Part shown: piece by piece, positions 31,870-41,592 of the stretch
Layout of the letters: every line of letters starts with the position of its first letter
Position numbering within the stretch: position 1 is the first letter of the stretch
DNA from: Serratia rubidaea
GTDB lineage: Bacteria > Pseudomonadota > Gammaproteobacteria > Enterobacterales > Enterobacteriaceae
Direction of reading: 5' to 3'
Assembly (NCBI GenBank): GCA_901472405.1
Contig: LR590463.1
Span: 4,092,001-4,156,000, forward strand
DNA length: 64,000 bases
Notes under the pieces: model-generated
What the model was told of the DNA's origin: nothing
The model's database searches: none
Seen by the model: the letters and a program-made list of their open reading frames with translations, nothing else
Translations under genes and position numbers: made by a program

Positions 31870-33840
31870 TTATTTTTTATTCGCAGAAGGACTCTGCAGG
31901 TCAACCTTATAAATCGCAAAGCCGATGTCGTCTTTGCCGACATAGGTCATCGGATGCTGCGCCGACTGCTTGATAAGCTGCGCGGCATGCTCATCAGGCG
32001 AGGTCTCCATACGGATATCCAGCTTTTTCTCCGACGCGATCGGCGCAATGCTCCAGCCGTTCTGCGCCACCGGCGCATACTGGCCGTGCTGCTGGGTTTG
32101 GCGATTGATATAGTCGGCGATGATCGAACGCACTTCATCCGGCGCATTGATCACCACGTTCTTGTCGCCGGTGCCGGGGAATTTGCCGGTAAAGGCGCGG
32201 TAGTTGTTCACCGCTACCAGGAACTCGGCATTGTCATCCAGCGGCTTGCCCTGATAGGTGACCGAGGCAATGCGCTGCGCCTGCGGATTGATCAGGTTGC
32301 AGTCCACGTCATAGCGCGCCGGCTTGGTCACATCGATCTGGTAGCTGAGTTTATCGAACATATCGAAGTTGTAGGCACGGAAACCGTCCCAGTTCAGCAG
32401 CGACTGCGGCGCTTCGCTGTTCGGGTCGATCTGGTTATACATCCCCGCCGAGCACTCCAGCCACTGCTTCACATCCTTGCCCTTCACGCGCACGGCGGCG
32501 AGGGTGTTGGCATATTGATACAGCTGCGCCGCGTTGCGGAAGCTCAGATCGCCCTTGGCGATATCGACAAAGTCATCCGGCGCGTTTTTGCGGCCGCCCA
32601 CTTTAAACGGCGCGGCGGCGGTCAGCACCGGCAGATCGGCCAGATCCGGATCGCCCTGAATCATGCGTTCCACATAGGCGCGCTGCGCATCGCGGATCAC
32701 CTGCATCGCCGCCGTATCCTGCACCAGGGCCAGATAGGAGTCGATGCCGGCGGCCAGCTTGCCGATCGGCTTGTTGACGTATTCACGCGTGCTGTCGTGG
32801 GCATTTTTCAGCGCCTCGACCAGCTCCGGCTTCGCCGCCACCAGCGACTTACCCGCCTTACTGTCATAAATAGGACGCGCCTCGGCCTTGCCGGACGTCA
32901 CCTGCCATTTGCCCTCTTCACCTTCCAGCACCAGATCGATCACCCCCAGATGATCGGCCCAGCGGCCCGGCATCACGGCCGGCACGCCGTTTACCGTGCC
33001 CTTGGCGATATCCACGCCCGGCAGCGCAGCAAAGCTGGCGCTCGGGAAGACCCCGTGGGAGTGGCCAAAGGCGATGGCGTTAATGCCCGGCACCTGCGAC
33101 AGGTAGTAGGTCGAGTTTTCCGCCAGCGCTTTGTACGGGTCGGCGGAGATGCCGGAGTGGGCAATGGCGATGACCACGTCGGCGCCCTCTTTACGCATCT
33201 GCGGCACCAGCTTTTTCGCCGTTTCGGTGATGTCTTTCACCACCACTTTGCCTTCCAGATGGGCGCGGTCCCACAGGGCGATCTGCGGCGGCACAAAGCC
33301 GATATAGCCGATGCGCAGGTTATGCGTTTTACCTTCGCTGTCCTTCACCGGCGTATCGACAATCAGATACTGTTTGAAGTACGGCTTCTCGCCGTCGGCA
33401 TGGTAGACGTTGGCGTTGATGTACGGGAACTTGGCGCCGCTCAGCGCCTGCTGCAAGTAATCCAGCCCGTAGTTGAACTCGTGGTTACCCACGCTGCCCA
33501 CCGCGTAGTCCAGACGGTTCATCGCCTGATAAACCGGGTGCACGTCGCCTTTCTTCAGGTGCGCCGCGGCATAGTCGGCCATCGGGCTGCCCTGAATCAC
33601 GTCGCCGTTATCCACCAGCACGCTGTTGTCTACTTCCGCCCGCGCCGCATCGATCAGCGTGGCGGCGCGCACCAGCCCGTGCTGGGCCGTGGCGCGATCC
33701 TTGTAGTAGTCGTAATCCATCATGTTGCCGTGCATATCCGTGGTTTCCATCACCCGCAGATTCACCGTGGCGGCGTGGCAGACACCGGATATCATCACTG
33801 CTAATAACGTCACTTTACTGACTGATTTTAATAGTTTCAT
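31870..33840 (-). CDS. cpdB: 2',3'-cyclic-nucleotide 2'-phosphodiesterase/3'-nucleotidase
   Basis: A periplasmic enzyme of 656 residues (E. coli CpdB 647) that breaks down extracellular cyclic nucleotides and 3'-nucleotides to nucleosides. The signal peptide [20 protein letters not shown] ends near CHA. The metallophosphatase motifs are [34 protein letters not shown] and [11 protein letters not shown]; the C-terminal nucleotidase domain contains [20 protein letters not shown]. It lies 64 bases downstream of nupC, which can import the nucleosides it releases. Confidence 0.93.
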   Translation of the reverse strand: MKLLKSVSKVTLLAVMISGVCHAATVNLRVMETTDMHGNMMDYDYYKDRATAQHGLVRAATLIDAARAEVDNSVLVDNGDVIQGSPMADYAAAHLKKGDVHPVYQAMNRLDYAVGSVGNHEFNYGLDYLQQALSGAKFPYINANVYHADGEKPYFKQYLIVDTPVKDSEGKTHNLRIGYIGFVPPQIALWDRAHLEGKVVVKDITETAKKLVPQMRKEGADVVIAIAHSGISADPYKALAENSTYYLSQVPGINAIAFGHSHGVFPSASFAALPGVDIAKGTVNGVPAVMPGRWADHLGVIDLVLEGEEGKWQVTSGKAEARPIYDSKAGKSLVAAKPELVEALKNAHDSTREYVNKPIGKLAAGIDSYLALVQDTAAMQVIRDAQRAYVERMIQGDPDLADLPVLTAAAPFKVGGRKNAPDDFVDIAKGDLSFRNAAQLYQYANTLAAVRVKGKDVKQWLECSAGMYNQIDPNSEAPQSLLNWDGFRAYNFDMFDKLSYQIDVTKPARYDVDCNLINPQAQRIASVTYQGKPLDDNAEFLVAVNNYRAFTGKFPGTGDKNVVINAPDEVRSIIADYINRQTQQHGQYAPVAQNGWSIAPIASEKKLDIRMETSPDEHAAQLIKQSAQHPMTYVGKDDIGFAIYKVDLQSPSANKK

Positions 33841-33904
33841 GCTTACTTTCCCTGTGTGTAAAAAATTGGCCGCCCGGCGGCCAAACTGCCCCGATGTGGC
33901 TGGC

Positions 33905-35085
33905 TTAAAACAGCAGCCCCACCACCGTCGCATTCAAGAAGCTGACCAGCGTTGAGCCGTACAGCAATTTCAGACCAAAGCGCGCCGCGGTATTCCCCTG
34001 CTTGCTGTCCAGCGCCTTGATCGCGCCGACGATGATGCCGATGGAGGAGAAGTTGGCGAACGACACCATAAATACCGAGATGATCGCCACGGTGCGTTCG
34101 GAGAAGTTAAAATCACCCTGCGAGAAGTTCAGCATCGCAACAAATTCGTTGCTGACGATCTTGGTTGCCATCAGGCTGCCGGCCTGCACCGCCTCATGCC
34201 ACGGTACGCCGATCAGGAACGCCAGCGGCGAGAACAGGTAGCCGAGAATATCCTGGAAAGAGATGCCGAACAGCGCAGCGAAGATGGCGTTGGCCATGGC
34301 GATTAAGGCGATAAAGCCAATCAGCATCGCGCCGACGATCACCGCCACTTTAAAGCCGTCGAGGATGTACTCGCTCAGTACTTCAAAGAAGCTCTGCTTT
34401 TCCCCTTCGCTGACGTCCAGCAGGTCTTCCTGCGGGTTCACCTGGTAAGGGTTGATCAGCGACGCCATGATAAAGCCGCCGAACAGGTTCAGGATTAACG
34501 CCGTCACCACGTAGCGCGGCTCCAGCATCACCATATAGGCGCCGATAATCGACATCGAGACCGTCGACATCGCCGAGGTGCACAGCGTATACAGACGATG
34601 CTCCGGCAACAGGCCGAGCTGTTTCTTCACCGAGATAAACACTTCAGACTGGCCGAGGATCGCCGACGCCACCGCGTTATAGGATTCCAGACGCCCCATG
34701 CCGTTGATTTTGCTGAGCCGAGGCCGATATACTTGATGATAAAGCCCAGAATGCGCCAGTGCTGCAAAATGCCGATCAGCGCGGAGATAAACACGATAGG
34801 CAGTAATACCGACAGGAAGAACGAGATCTCCCCTTTATTCAGCAGGCCGCCGAACACAAAGTTGACGCCTTCATTGGCGTAGGCCAGCAGATGGCCGAAT
34901 ACCCCGGCCACGGCGGCGATGCCGGTATTGCCGGCGTCCGTTTTCAGCAGTAACAATGCCATAACAAATTGGCACAACAACATCACACCCAGCGGACGGT
35001 AGCGAATATTTTTACGGTTATTGCTCACCAAAACTGCCAAAGCATAAATAACCAAAATGCTTAATATACCAATGAGATACTTCAT
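33905..35085 (-). CDS. NupC family nucleoside:proton symporter, frameshift in read
   Basis: A concentrative nucleoside transporter of about 393 residues (E. coli NupC 400) with nine to ten membrane segments. The substrate region [13 protein letters not shown] and the motif [20 protein letters not shown], followed by [18 protein letters not shown], are typical. One missing C near 34715 splits it; restoring it gives [17 protein letters not shown]. It is the first gene of a likely unit with cpdB. NupC, NupX and YeiM are hard to tell apart from sequence alone. Confidence 0.9.
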
Positions 35086-35443
35086 ATTTCTTCCCCGGGA
35101 AATTGTATGCCGCCCTGTCAGGGCGCATAGCCATACATATAAAAATGTTATTATAGGAACATATCAGACCAGCAATGTTATTAAAGTGACATTGAGCACA
35201 AAAAAGCCATTGTTCAACGGGAAACGCATGATTAATGGTTAAATTTTCGTTAAAACTGGCAGGCGGCAGTAAAAAGGGGCAGACAGGCGGCAGACGGGGA
35301 AAGAGTGCGGGAACGACAGCGGCGGCAGAGTCTGTGAACGCCCTGCCGGGTTGCAACGGATTGACTAAAAATGGAGCAACCAAACGCATTGCGGCAGAAA
35401 GCCGTTGACGGCTCCCGGCCTTTACGGTTTAATGCGCCCCGTT
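35086..35443. other. nupC upstream region
   Basis: This AT-rich 358-base region lies between nupC and the tRNA gene. It should hold the nupC promoter. I looked for CRP and CytR sites and found only partial matches (an AATGTTAT/GTGACATT inverted pair near 35175), nothing convincing. Confidence 0.35.
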
Positions 35444-35519
35444 GCCCGGATAGCTCAGTCGGTAGAGCAGGGGATTGAAAATCCCCGTGTCCTTGGTTCG
35501 ATTCCGAGTCCGGGCACCA
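35444..35519 (+). tRNA. tRNA-Phe (GAA)
   Basis: A 76-base cloverleaf: acceptor stem GCCCGGA pairs with TCCGGGC, the D arm contains GCTCAGTCGGTAGAGC, the anticodon stem-loop GGGGATTGAAAATCCCC carries GAA, the T arm has GGTTCGATTCC, and CCA is encoded. In E. coli pheV also lies close to speC. tRNA-Phe genes are frequent integration targets, and the sequence changes character right after it. Confidence 0.97.
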
Positions 35520-35526
35520 TATTCAG

Positions 35527-35552
35527 AAAAACCCGCCTATGGCGGGTTTTTC
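35527..35552 (+). terminator. Intrinsic terminator after tRNA-Phe
   Basis: AAAAACCCGCC and GGCGGGTTTTT form a hairpin just downstream of the tRNA, with A and T tracts for both directions. Confidence 0.85.
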
Positions 35553-35956
35553 GCTTTCTGGGATACGGAATCGTCATCAAACTCTGCTTGCAAAGCCAGC
35601 TTCCCCCCTTATACGCTCCCCCCTGCCATGCCACAGCACGCCATCCCCCATGGAGGATTCACTTATTGAGGCTTTTCCTGAATTTTTTGGGAGTTGTCGA
35701 CTCTTCCTTTCTAAACACCCCTCAGCACTGGGAGGAAAATAATGTTTTTCATAGATATTATAGGGTCTTAAATTTATTGCTTATCAAAAAATGAATATTA
35801 TGTGCCCCACACTTCTTTCATGACATTGATCATAACGGCTGAAAGGACAAAATGTTTAAGCACAATAGCCATCCAATATTGATATACGCCCCCATCGGAA
35901 AAAACGGACTTGAGTTTAATCCTATGGGGTCATCAGTTAAGTGAAATAATACCGAG
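35553..35956. other. AT-rich stretch after the tRNA, no gene seen
   Basis: About 400 bases between the tRNA terminator and the MFS gene. I found no integrase fragment, no repeat of the tRNA 3' end and no plausible gene. Its composition is lower in GC than the housekeeping genes. Confidence 0.4.
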
Positions 35957-37198
35957 TTATGATTTCTTTCTCGCTGCAGCAAGCGATGCGCTACCAGCAA
36001 TACACGCTATCGCCAATAAAAGCACTACCGTAAGCCCTAACAGCATCGGAGTAAAACCAGGCACCCATGTCACGATAAGTGGGCCAATACTGGCGCCAAC
36101 AAACAGTACAAACCCATTAAGCGCCATGCCTCCGGCGCGGTTAGGTACCGCCAGTTCTCCAAACTGCGTGATCATCGCCGGAACAGCGAGAGCCACACCA
36201 GTGACAAAGATCAAGCTGCCTATCGCTATACCAACAAGAGATTGCGATAACATGACCTCAACGGCCAATCCTGCAGCAGCCACCAAATAACCTGTTTTGG
36301 CAACACCCGGCATGCCTATCCGCGCAGCCAACGGCCCGACCAACAAGGCCATGAACATTCCCGGCAGTCCGACCAGACGCAGCATGATGACCTTGGCCGG
36401 ATCAAGACCCAATCCCATCATATGCGGCCCCAATGCCGTATACATCGCAACGAAAGACAAAAGAAGCATGATGTGCGCACATGACAGTAGCAGGATAGTG
36501 GGTTGTGTAACCAGTTTACCCAATGCGACGAAACGATGCCCAAGATGCCCATCAACAACGGTGCGCCCTGGTTCCTTTACCATCACAGAAATAAATGGAA
36601 TCATGATTATCAAACAGGCCCCGGTGACCAGGAAGACCCAAAACCATTCCCATCTTAACGCCATCCAACCTGCTAGCACTTGTCCAAAAATTCCTGCCAC
36701 GAGGAAAGACGTAGACATTGCCCCAATGGCGGTTGCCCGGTGGCGTGCCGGCATGGCTTCGGCAAGATAGGCCAACGCTACGGGGGCAAAACTGGATGCT
36801 GCCAGTCCTTGTATTATTCGCAATCCCGCTAACCATGGCAGCGAAGGCGCCATCGCACATACAAGAGTGCTCACGGACAGTGCGCTTAGCCCGATCAGAA
36901 TCACTGGACGCCGACCATACTGATCGGATAATGGTCCCCAGAGCAAAAATCCTCCGGCATAAGCCAGGCTAAAACAGGTGGCCAAAGCGAATGTGACCGC
37001 TCCCGGCGTCGACGGACTGAAAGCCTGGCCGACATACGACAACAAAGGAATGGACAGATAAAGCTGACTCAACACCAACAACGCAACAACAACCATGAGT
37101 ATGACAACCTTTCCGTTCGCCGAATACGCTTGATTAAGGCGCGCAGCTTCTCCTGAACCATGATTCGTCGGAGCAGTAACCTGTGAATGTTCAGTCAT
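35957..37198 (-). CDS. MFS transporter (drug/metabolite exporter type)
   Basis: A 413-residue transporter with twelve predicted membrane segments. Motif A appears as GPLSDQYGRRPVILIG after TM2, and the TM4-TM5 region reads RIIQGLAASSFAPVALAYLA with HRATAIGAMSTSF, as in the YnfM and Bcr-like exporter groups. The start MTEHSQV at 37198 overlaps the stop of the upstream SDR gene by eight bases, so the pair forms an operon. A divergent TetR gene beyond the SDR probably controls both. Codon use and base composition are less GC-rich than in the housekeeping genes, which suggests transfer. Confidence 0.85.
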   Translation of the reverse strand: MTEHSQVTAPTNHGSGEAARLNQAYSANGKVVILMVVVALLVLSQLYLSIPLLSYVGQAFSPSTPGAVTFALATCFSLAYAGGFLLWGPLSDQYGRRPVILIGLSALSVSTLVCAMAPSLPWLAGLRIIQGLAASSFAPVALAYLAEAMPARHRATAIGAMSTSFLVAGIFGQVLAGWMALRWEWFWVFLVTGACLIIMIPFISVMVKEPGRTVVDGHLGHRFVALGKLVTQPTILLLSCAHIMLLLSFVAMYTALGPHMMGLGLDPAKVIMLRLVGLPGMFMALLVGPLAARIGMPGVAKTGYLVAAAGLAVEVMLSQSLVGIAIGSLIFVTGVALAVPAMITQFGELAVPNRAGGMALNGFVLFVGASIGPLIVTWVPGFTPMLLGLTVVLLLAIACIAGSASLAAARKKS

Positions 37199-37910
37199 CG
37201 TATCCAACCTCCGTGGTTGACACCGTCTTTCCAATAATGACGGAATGTACCTGTCGTGCGGTATAGAGTTCCCAAAACTGTTTAGCGACGTCTTCCGGAG
37301 CGATCGTATGACTTTCTCCATCGCCGCCCGGCGTCCCCGTGACAAAGCCATTGACGATAATCTCACCGACATAGATGCCATGTGGTGCAAGAGTTTGCAC
37401 CAAAAGGTTTGTGGCTTTGTGTTGCGCGGCTACGCCGATAGCAAGTGCTGCATATTGAGTGGCAAAAGCGTTAATTTGCGGTGTATCAAGCGCCATAATA
37501 CCGCTGGTAGCGAGTACCGCCCCCTTAGAAGCAACAAGGTCGGTCAGACACTCTTGCACTGCGGTGATATAACCGGTAACTCGGGTCGAGAAGCTTTGGT
37601 TCAGCTCCTCAGGCAATGTGGACAACAGATCGCCTTCAGTATCAAGAAAAGCGTTCCAGTGCAAAATACCAATAGGGCCCAGCATTTCACGTGCATCCGT
37701 AATAGCGCTTCGTATTGCATCGTTCTTGCTCACGTCAGCAGGAAAAGATCGAACATTCATACCTTCAGACGTCAATTCTGCTACCGCATCAGCAAGGCGC
37801 CGAGCATTGCGCGCAATCAGCGCAACAGGGTAACCCGCCTTGCCAAAACGGCGCGCAAGAGCATGGGATATACCAGGACCATGTCCACAAATAAGGACAG
37901 TATTCTTCAT
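37191..37910 (-). CDS. Short-chain dehydrogenase/reductase
   Basis: A 239-residue protein whose N-terminus MKNTVLICGHGPGISHALAR gives the nucleotide-binding glycine motif (GHGPGIS). The catalytic area is weaker than usual: the position of the YxxxK pair reads FATQYAALAIGVAA without a clear lysine four residues on. It may be a diverged or non-catalytic member. It is cotranscribed with the MFS exporter and is divergent from the TetR regulator. Substrate unknown. Confidence 0.75.
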   Translation of the reverse strand: MKNTVLICGHGPGISHALARRFGKAGYPVALIARNARRLADAVAELTSEGMNVRSFPADVSKNDAIRSAITDAREMLGPIGILHWNAFLDTEGDLLSTLPEELNQSFSTRVTGYITAVQECLTDLVASKGAVLATSGIMALDTPQINAFATQYAALAIGVAAQHKATNLLVQTLAPHGIYVGEIIVNGFVTGTPGGDGESHTIAPEDVAKQFWELYTARQVHSVIIGKTVSTTEVGYDD

Positions 37911-37940
37911 TGTTCCAGACTCCTTTCAACATGAAACCAA

Positions 37941-37964
37941 AACTCCAACGTTTTAGTTGGATTT
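37941..37964. promoter_or_regulatory. Palindromic operator between SDR and tetR genes
   Basis: TCCAAC at 37944-37949 and GTTGGA at 37956-37961 form a perfect 6-bp inverted repeat around GTTTTA, with AA/TT matching two bases further out. It sits in the 107-base divergent promoter region, the usual place for a TetR-type operator. Confidence 0.6.
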
Positions 37965-38017
37965 GACTATAGTATGATTACGCGGCGGCAACAACCAATA
38001 GATGAGAGAGTAAAAAG

Positions 38018-38605
38018 ATGGCGTGGGATATTGAGGGAACTAAACGTAAAATTCTGGATGCGGCTACAAGCGAATTTGCCCGTTTCGGCCCTGATGGCAC
38101 CACCCTGGAACGTGTTGCCAAGCTGGCCGGCGTTAACAAGGAGCGTATTTATAATTACTTTGGCGACAAGCGTGCTCTGTTTTCTGCCGTGCTGCGACGC
38201 GAGTTGGCCAAAGTAGCATCAGTGCTACCTGTCACATCCTTTGCAGTCGAAAATATTGGCGATTATGCCGGACGAGTTTACGATTACCATCTTGAAAACC
38301 CTGAGTTGAGCCGGCTTATGCGCTGGGAGGGGTTGACGTTCAGCGGTGAGGTTCCAGACGAAGAACAACGCCGCGAATACTATGGATACAAGATCAAGGC
38401 AGTAGCCGACGGACAGCAACAAGGTTGCGTAACCCAAGCCATTGAGGCAGATCACCTGGCTTTTTTGGTGCTGGCACTGGCCGGATGGTGGTCCGCGGTT
38501 CCGCAGGTTGCTCGTATGTTAACAGGTACTGATAGCGCGGAAGAACATTCCAGAAGACGGGCCTCTGTCATCGAAGCTGCACGACGTTTGGCATCAGCAC
38601 CATAA
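38018..38605 (+). CDS. TetR/AcrR family transcriptional regulator
   Basis: A 195-residue regulator. The N-terminal helix-turn-helix reads ILDAATSEFARFGPDGTTLE then VAKLAGVNKERIYNYFGDKR, the standard TetR pattern. The C-terminal ligand domain contains SRLMRWEGLTFSGEVPDEEQ. It is divergent from the SDR-MFS operon and most likely represses it through the palindrome at 37941-37964; the ligand is unknown. Confidence 0.9.
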   Translation: MAWDIEGTKRKILDAATSEFARFGPDGTTLERVAKLAGVNKERIYNYFGDKRALFSAVLRRELAKVASVLPVTSFAVENIGDYAGRVYDYHLENPELSRLMRWEGLTFSGEVPDEEQRREYYGYKIKAVADGQQQGCVTQAIEADHLAFLVLALAGWWSAVPQVARMLTGTDSAEEHSRRRASVIEAARRLASAP

Positions 38606-38737
38606 CGTAATATTCCGCTGAAGGTAACGCTATCTGCAGCGTCAGGTGTGGCGTTCGTTTGGCCCACGGCGGCGCCATAGCGTAGAGACAACGGCGGGCA
38701 GCGGCGCTCTACCCCACCGCTGTCCGCCAAGCGTGAA

Positions 38738-39778
38738 TTACAGCGACATATCCACCACAATACGCCCTTCAATCTTGCCGGCGTGCATGCGCGCAAAGAT
38801 ATCGTTGATATTGGTCAGCGGCTCCACCGCGACGTTGGCTTTCACCTTATGGCGACCGGCAAAATCCAGCGCCTCCTGCAGATCCTTACGCGTGCCGACA
38901 ATCGAGCCGCGCACCGTAATGCCATCCAGCACCATGTCGAAAATCGACAGATCGAACTTGCCCGGCGGCAGGCCGTTGAGCACCATTGTGCCGCCGCGGC
39001 GCAGCGTGCCAATGGCCTGTTCAAACGCTTTCGGCGACACCGCCGTCACCAGCACGCCGTGCGCTCCGCCAAAGCTCTCCTGGAACACCTGAGCCGGATC
39101 GACCTGTTTTGCATTGGCCACCACGCTGGCGCCGAGCCGCTTGGCAAACGCCAGCTTGTCGTCGTCGATATCCACCGCCGCCACGTTGAGCCCCATCGCC
39201 ACCGCATACTGAATCGCCATGTGCCCCAGGCCGCCGATGCCGGAAATCACCACCCAGTCGCCCGGTTTGGTATCGGTCATCTTCAGGCCTTTATAGACCG
39301 TCACCCCGGCGCACAGGATCGGCGCCACTTCATTAAACGCCACGTTATCCGGAATGATGCCGACGTAGTTGGCATCGGCCAGGCAATACTCGGCAAAGCT
39401 GCCGTTGACCGAATAACCGGCGTTCTGCTGCGACAGACACAGCGTCTCCCAGCTGTCGAGGCAGTGCTCGCAGTGGCCGCACGCCGAGTAGAGCCACGGC
39501 ACGCCGACGCGGTCGCCCATTTTCAGGTGCTTCACCCCTTCGCCGATGGCCACCACCTCGCCGACGCCCTCATGGCCCGGAATAAACGGCGGATTGGGCT
39601 TGATTGGCCAGTCGCCTTCGGCAGCGTGCAGATCGGTGTGACACACGCCGGTTGCGGCGATTTTCACCAGAATCTGCCCCGGCCCGACGGACGGCACCGG
39701 CACCTGCTCAATCACCAGCGGTTCCCCGAAGGATTTCACCACTGCGGCTTTCATGGTGGTTTTGATTTGCATATTCAT
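38738..39778 (-). CDS. adhP: Zinc-dependent alcohol dehydrogenase, AdhP type
   Basis: A 346-residue medium-chain dehydrogenase that oxidises ethanol and related alcohols with NAD. Catalytic zinc ligands lie in [14 protein letters not shown] and [14 protein letters not shown], structural zinc ligands in [15 protein letters not shown], and the NAD site in [16 protein letters not shown]. It follows the aldehyde dehydrogenase gene by 30 bases on the same strand, giving a two-step route from ethanol to acetate under one sigma-54 promoter. Confidence 0.9.
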   Translation of the reverse strand: MNMQIKTTMKAAVVKSFGEPLVIEQVPVPSVGPGQILVKIAATGVCHTDLHAAEGDWPIKPNPPFIPGHEGVGEVVAIGEGVKHLKMGDRVGVPWLYSACGHCEHCLDSWETLCLSQQNAGYSVNGSFAEYCLADANYVGIIPDNVAFNEVAPILCAGVTVYKGLKMTDTKPGDWVVISGIGGLGHMAIQYAVAMGLNVAAVDIDDDKLAFAKRLGASVVANAKQVDPAQVFQESFGGAHGVLVTAVSPKAFEQAIGTLRRGGTMVLNGLPPGKFDLSIFDMVLDGITVRGSIVGTRKDLQEALDFAGRHKVKANVAVEPLTNINDIFARMHAGKIEGRIVVDMSL

Positions 39779-39808
39779 CTTTCACTCTCCATTTGATCGG
39801 ATGTGGAC

Positions 39809-41329
39809 TCAGAACAGGCCCAACGGCGCTGTGTCATAGCTGACCAGCAGATTTTTGGTTTGTTGATAGGCGCTAAGCGCCATTTTGTGGGTTTCACGCC
39901 CGACGCCAGACTGCTTGTAACCGCCGAACGCCGCGTGTGCGGGATAGATGTGATAACAGTTGGTCCAGACGCGGCCGGCTTTAATGCCGCGCCCCATGCG
40001 ATACGCCAGATTGGTATCGCGCGTCCACACGCCCGCCCCCAACCCAAACTGCGTTTCATTGGCGATGGCGAGCGCCTCTGCCTCATCGCTGAAGGTGGTG
40101 ACGCCAATCACCGGCCCAAAAATCTCCTCCTGGAAACAACGCATTTGGTTGTTGCCCTTGATCAGCGTGGGCTGGATGTAGAATCCGTTATCCAGCTCGG
40201 CGGCGATAAGCGCCCGCTCCCCTCCGGCTAAAATCTGACCGCCTTCGCGGCGGGCGATGTCGATATAGGAGAGGATTTTGTCAAATTGCTGGCGTGAAGC
40301 CTGGGCGCCGATCATGGTGTCGGTATCGAGCGGATCGCCGCGGCGAATGGTGGCGATCTTCGCCAACACCCGCTCCATAAAGGGCTGATAGATTGATTCA
40401 TGAATCAGCGCGCGTGAGGGGCAGGTGCACACTTCGCCCTGATTAAAGAAGCCGAGCACCAGGCCTTCCACCGCTTTATCAATGAAATCCTCTTCGCCCG
40501 TCATCACATCCGCGAAGTAAATATTGGGAGATTTGCCCCCCAGCTCGACGGTGCAGGGAATGATATTTTCCGCCGCGCAGGCCATGATGTGCCGCCCGAC
40601 CGGCGTTGAACCGGTGAAGGCAATTTTGGCGATGCGCTTGCTGGTTGCCAGCGCTTCACCGGCTTCGCGGCCAAAGCCCTGCACCACGTTCAGCACGCCC
40701 GGCGGGAACAGGTCGCCAATCAGCTCCATCAGCAGCGTAATGCCGAGCGGCGTCTGTTCCGCCGGTTTCAGCACCACACAGTTACCGGCCGCCAGCGCCG
40801 GCGCCAGCTTCCACGCCGCCATCATCAGCGGGAAGTTCCACGGAATGATCTGCCCCACCACGCCGAGCGGCTCGTGGAAGTGATAGGCCACCGTGGTTTC
40901 GTCGATCTCGGCGGCGCTGCCCTCCTGCGCTCGCAGGCAGCCGGCGAAGTAGCGGAAGTGGTCGATCGCCAGTGGCAGATCGGCGTTGAGCGTCTCGCGA
41001 ATCGGTTTACCGTTATCCCAACTCTCCGCCACCGCCAGCTTCTCCAGGTTAGCTTCCATGCGATCCGCCACCTGCAACAGCAGATTCGCGCGCTGCTGTA
41101 CGCTGGTTTTACCCCAGGCGTCAGCGGCCTGGTGAGCCGCGTCCAGCGCCAGCTCAATGTCACGCGCGTCGGAGCGCGGAAACTGAGCGATATCGCTGCC
41201 ATCCACTGGCGAGGTATTCATAAAGTACTGGCCGCTGAGCGGCTCGGTGAAGTTGCCGGCGATGTAGTTGCCGTAGGCCGCCTGGAAAGTCACCAGCGCG
41301 TCGGGCGTACCGGGATGTGCATAACGCAT
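39809..41329 (-). CDS. NAD-dependent aldehyde dehydrogenase (ExaC/AldB type)
   Basis: A 506-residue enzyme oxidising acetaldehyde to acetate. Conserved features are [20 protein letters not shown], the NAD motif [12 protein letters not shown], the catalytic glutamate in VELGGKSPN and the catalytic cysteine in [11 protein letters not shown]. The C-terminus [20 protein letters not shown] is typical. It is the first gene after the sigma-54 promoter at 41394-41409 and is divergent from an AcoR-type activator, the arrangement of acetoin and alcohol-induced aldehyde dehydrogenases. Confidence 0.92.
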   Translation of the reverse strand: MRYAHPGTPDALVTFQAAYGNYIAGNFTEPLSGQYFMNTSPVDGSDIAQFPRSDARDIELALDAAHQAADAWGKTSVQQRANLLLQVADRMEANLEKLAVAESWDNGKPIRETLNADLPLAIDHFRYFAGCLRAQEGSAAEIDETTVAYHFHEPLGVVGQIIPWNFPLMMAAWKLAPALAAGNCVVLKPAEQTPLGITLLMELIGDLFPPGVLNVVQGFGREAGEALATSKRIAKIAFTGSTPVGRHIMACAAENIIPCTVELGGKSPNIYFADVMTGEEDFIDKAVEGLVLGFFNQGEVCTCPSRALIHESIYQPFMERVLAKIATIRRGDPLDTDTMIGAQASRQQFDKILSYIDIARREGGQILAGGERALIAAELDNGFYIQPTLIKGNNQMRCFQEEIFGPVIGVTTFSDEAEALAIANETQFGLGAGVWTRDTNLAYRMGRGIKAGRVWTNCYHIYPAHAAFGGYKQSGVGRETHKMALSAYQQTKNLLVSYDTAPLGLF

Positions 41330-41393
41330 CGCAAACTCCTTATTATCAGGTCAGAGGTTCTGAACGGGCAGCGCAACTGCCCACATCCTTCAT

Positions 41394-41409
41394 AGCAGCG
41401 CGCGTGCCA
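41394..41409 (-). promoter_or_regulatory. Sigma-54 (-24/-12) promoter of the aldehyde dehydrogenase operon
   Basis: On the minus strand the sequence reads TGGCACGCGCGCTGCT, with GG and GC separated by exactly ten bases as sigma-54 requires (consensus TGGCAC-N5-TTGCW). It is 65 bases before the aldehyde dehydrogenase start. A GAFTGA-type activator gene lies next door. Confidence 0.75.
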
Positions 41410-41517
41410 ATTTTTTCTCAACCCGTCGATGTCGTTATAAATTTATTTATCTTCAATCAATTAGCTCACAACCCCGCCATTAAACCTGCCGGCACTCCAG
41501 AGAAAAAGCCGTATCTG

Positions 41518-41534
41518 TGTTGCGTATCGCAACA
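41518..41534. promoter_or_regulatory. Candidate enhancer palindrome for the AcoR-type activator
   Basis: TGTTGCG-TAT-CGCAACA is a perfect 7-bp inverted repeat about 110 bases upstream of the -24/-12 promoter. A weaker relative, TACAGTATTGCAACA, follows near 41553-41567. This position fits an upstream activator site of a sigma-54 enhancer-binding protein, and it may also control the activator's own gene. Confidence 0.65.
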
Positions 41535-41592
41535 GTAAAAGAACCATTACGCTACAGTATTGCAACATTTACACCGAGGTATGAGGTCACGT

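Noticed and set aside
31858-33804. Long open frame of 648 codons on the plus strand opposite cpdB
   Set aside because: The cpdB protein on the other strand has all its catalytic motifs; the plus-strand frame is a histidine/arginine-rich shadow.
35018-35389. A 123-codon minus-strand frame overlapping the nupC start
   Set aside because: It overlaps the 5' end of nupC in another frame and has no similarity or start signal.
35444-35956. Integrated element at the tRNA-Phe gene
   Set aside because: No integrase and no second copy of the tRNA 3' end were found, so an integrative element is not supported despite the composition change.
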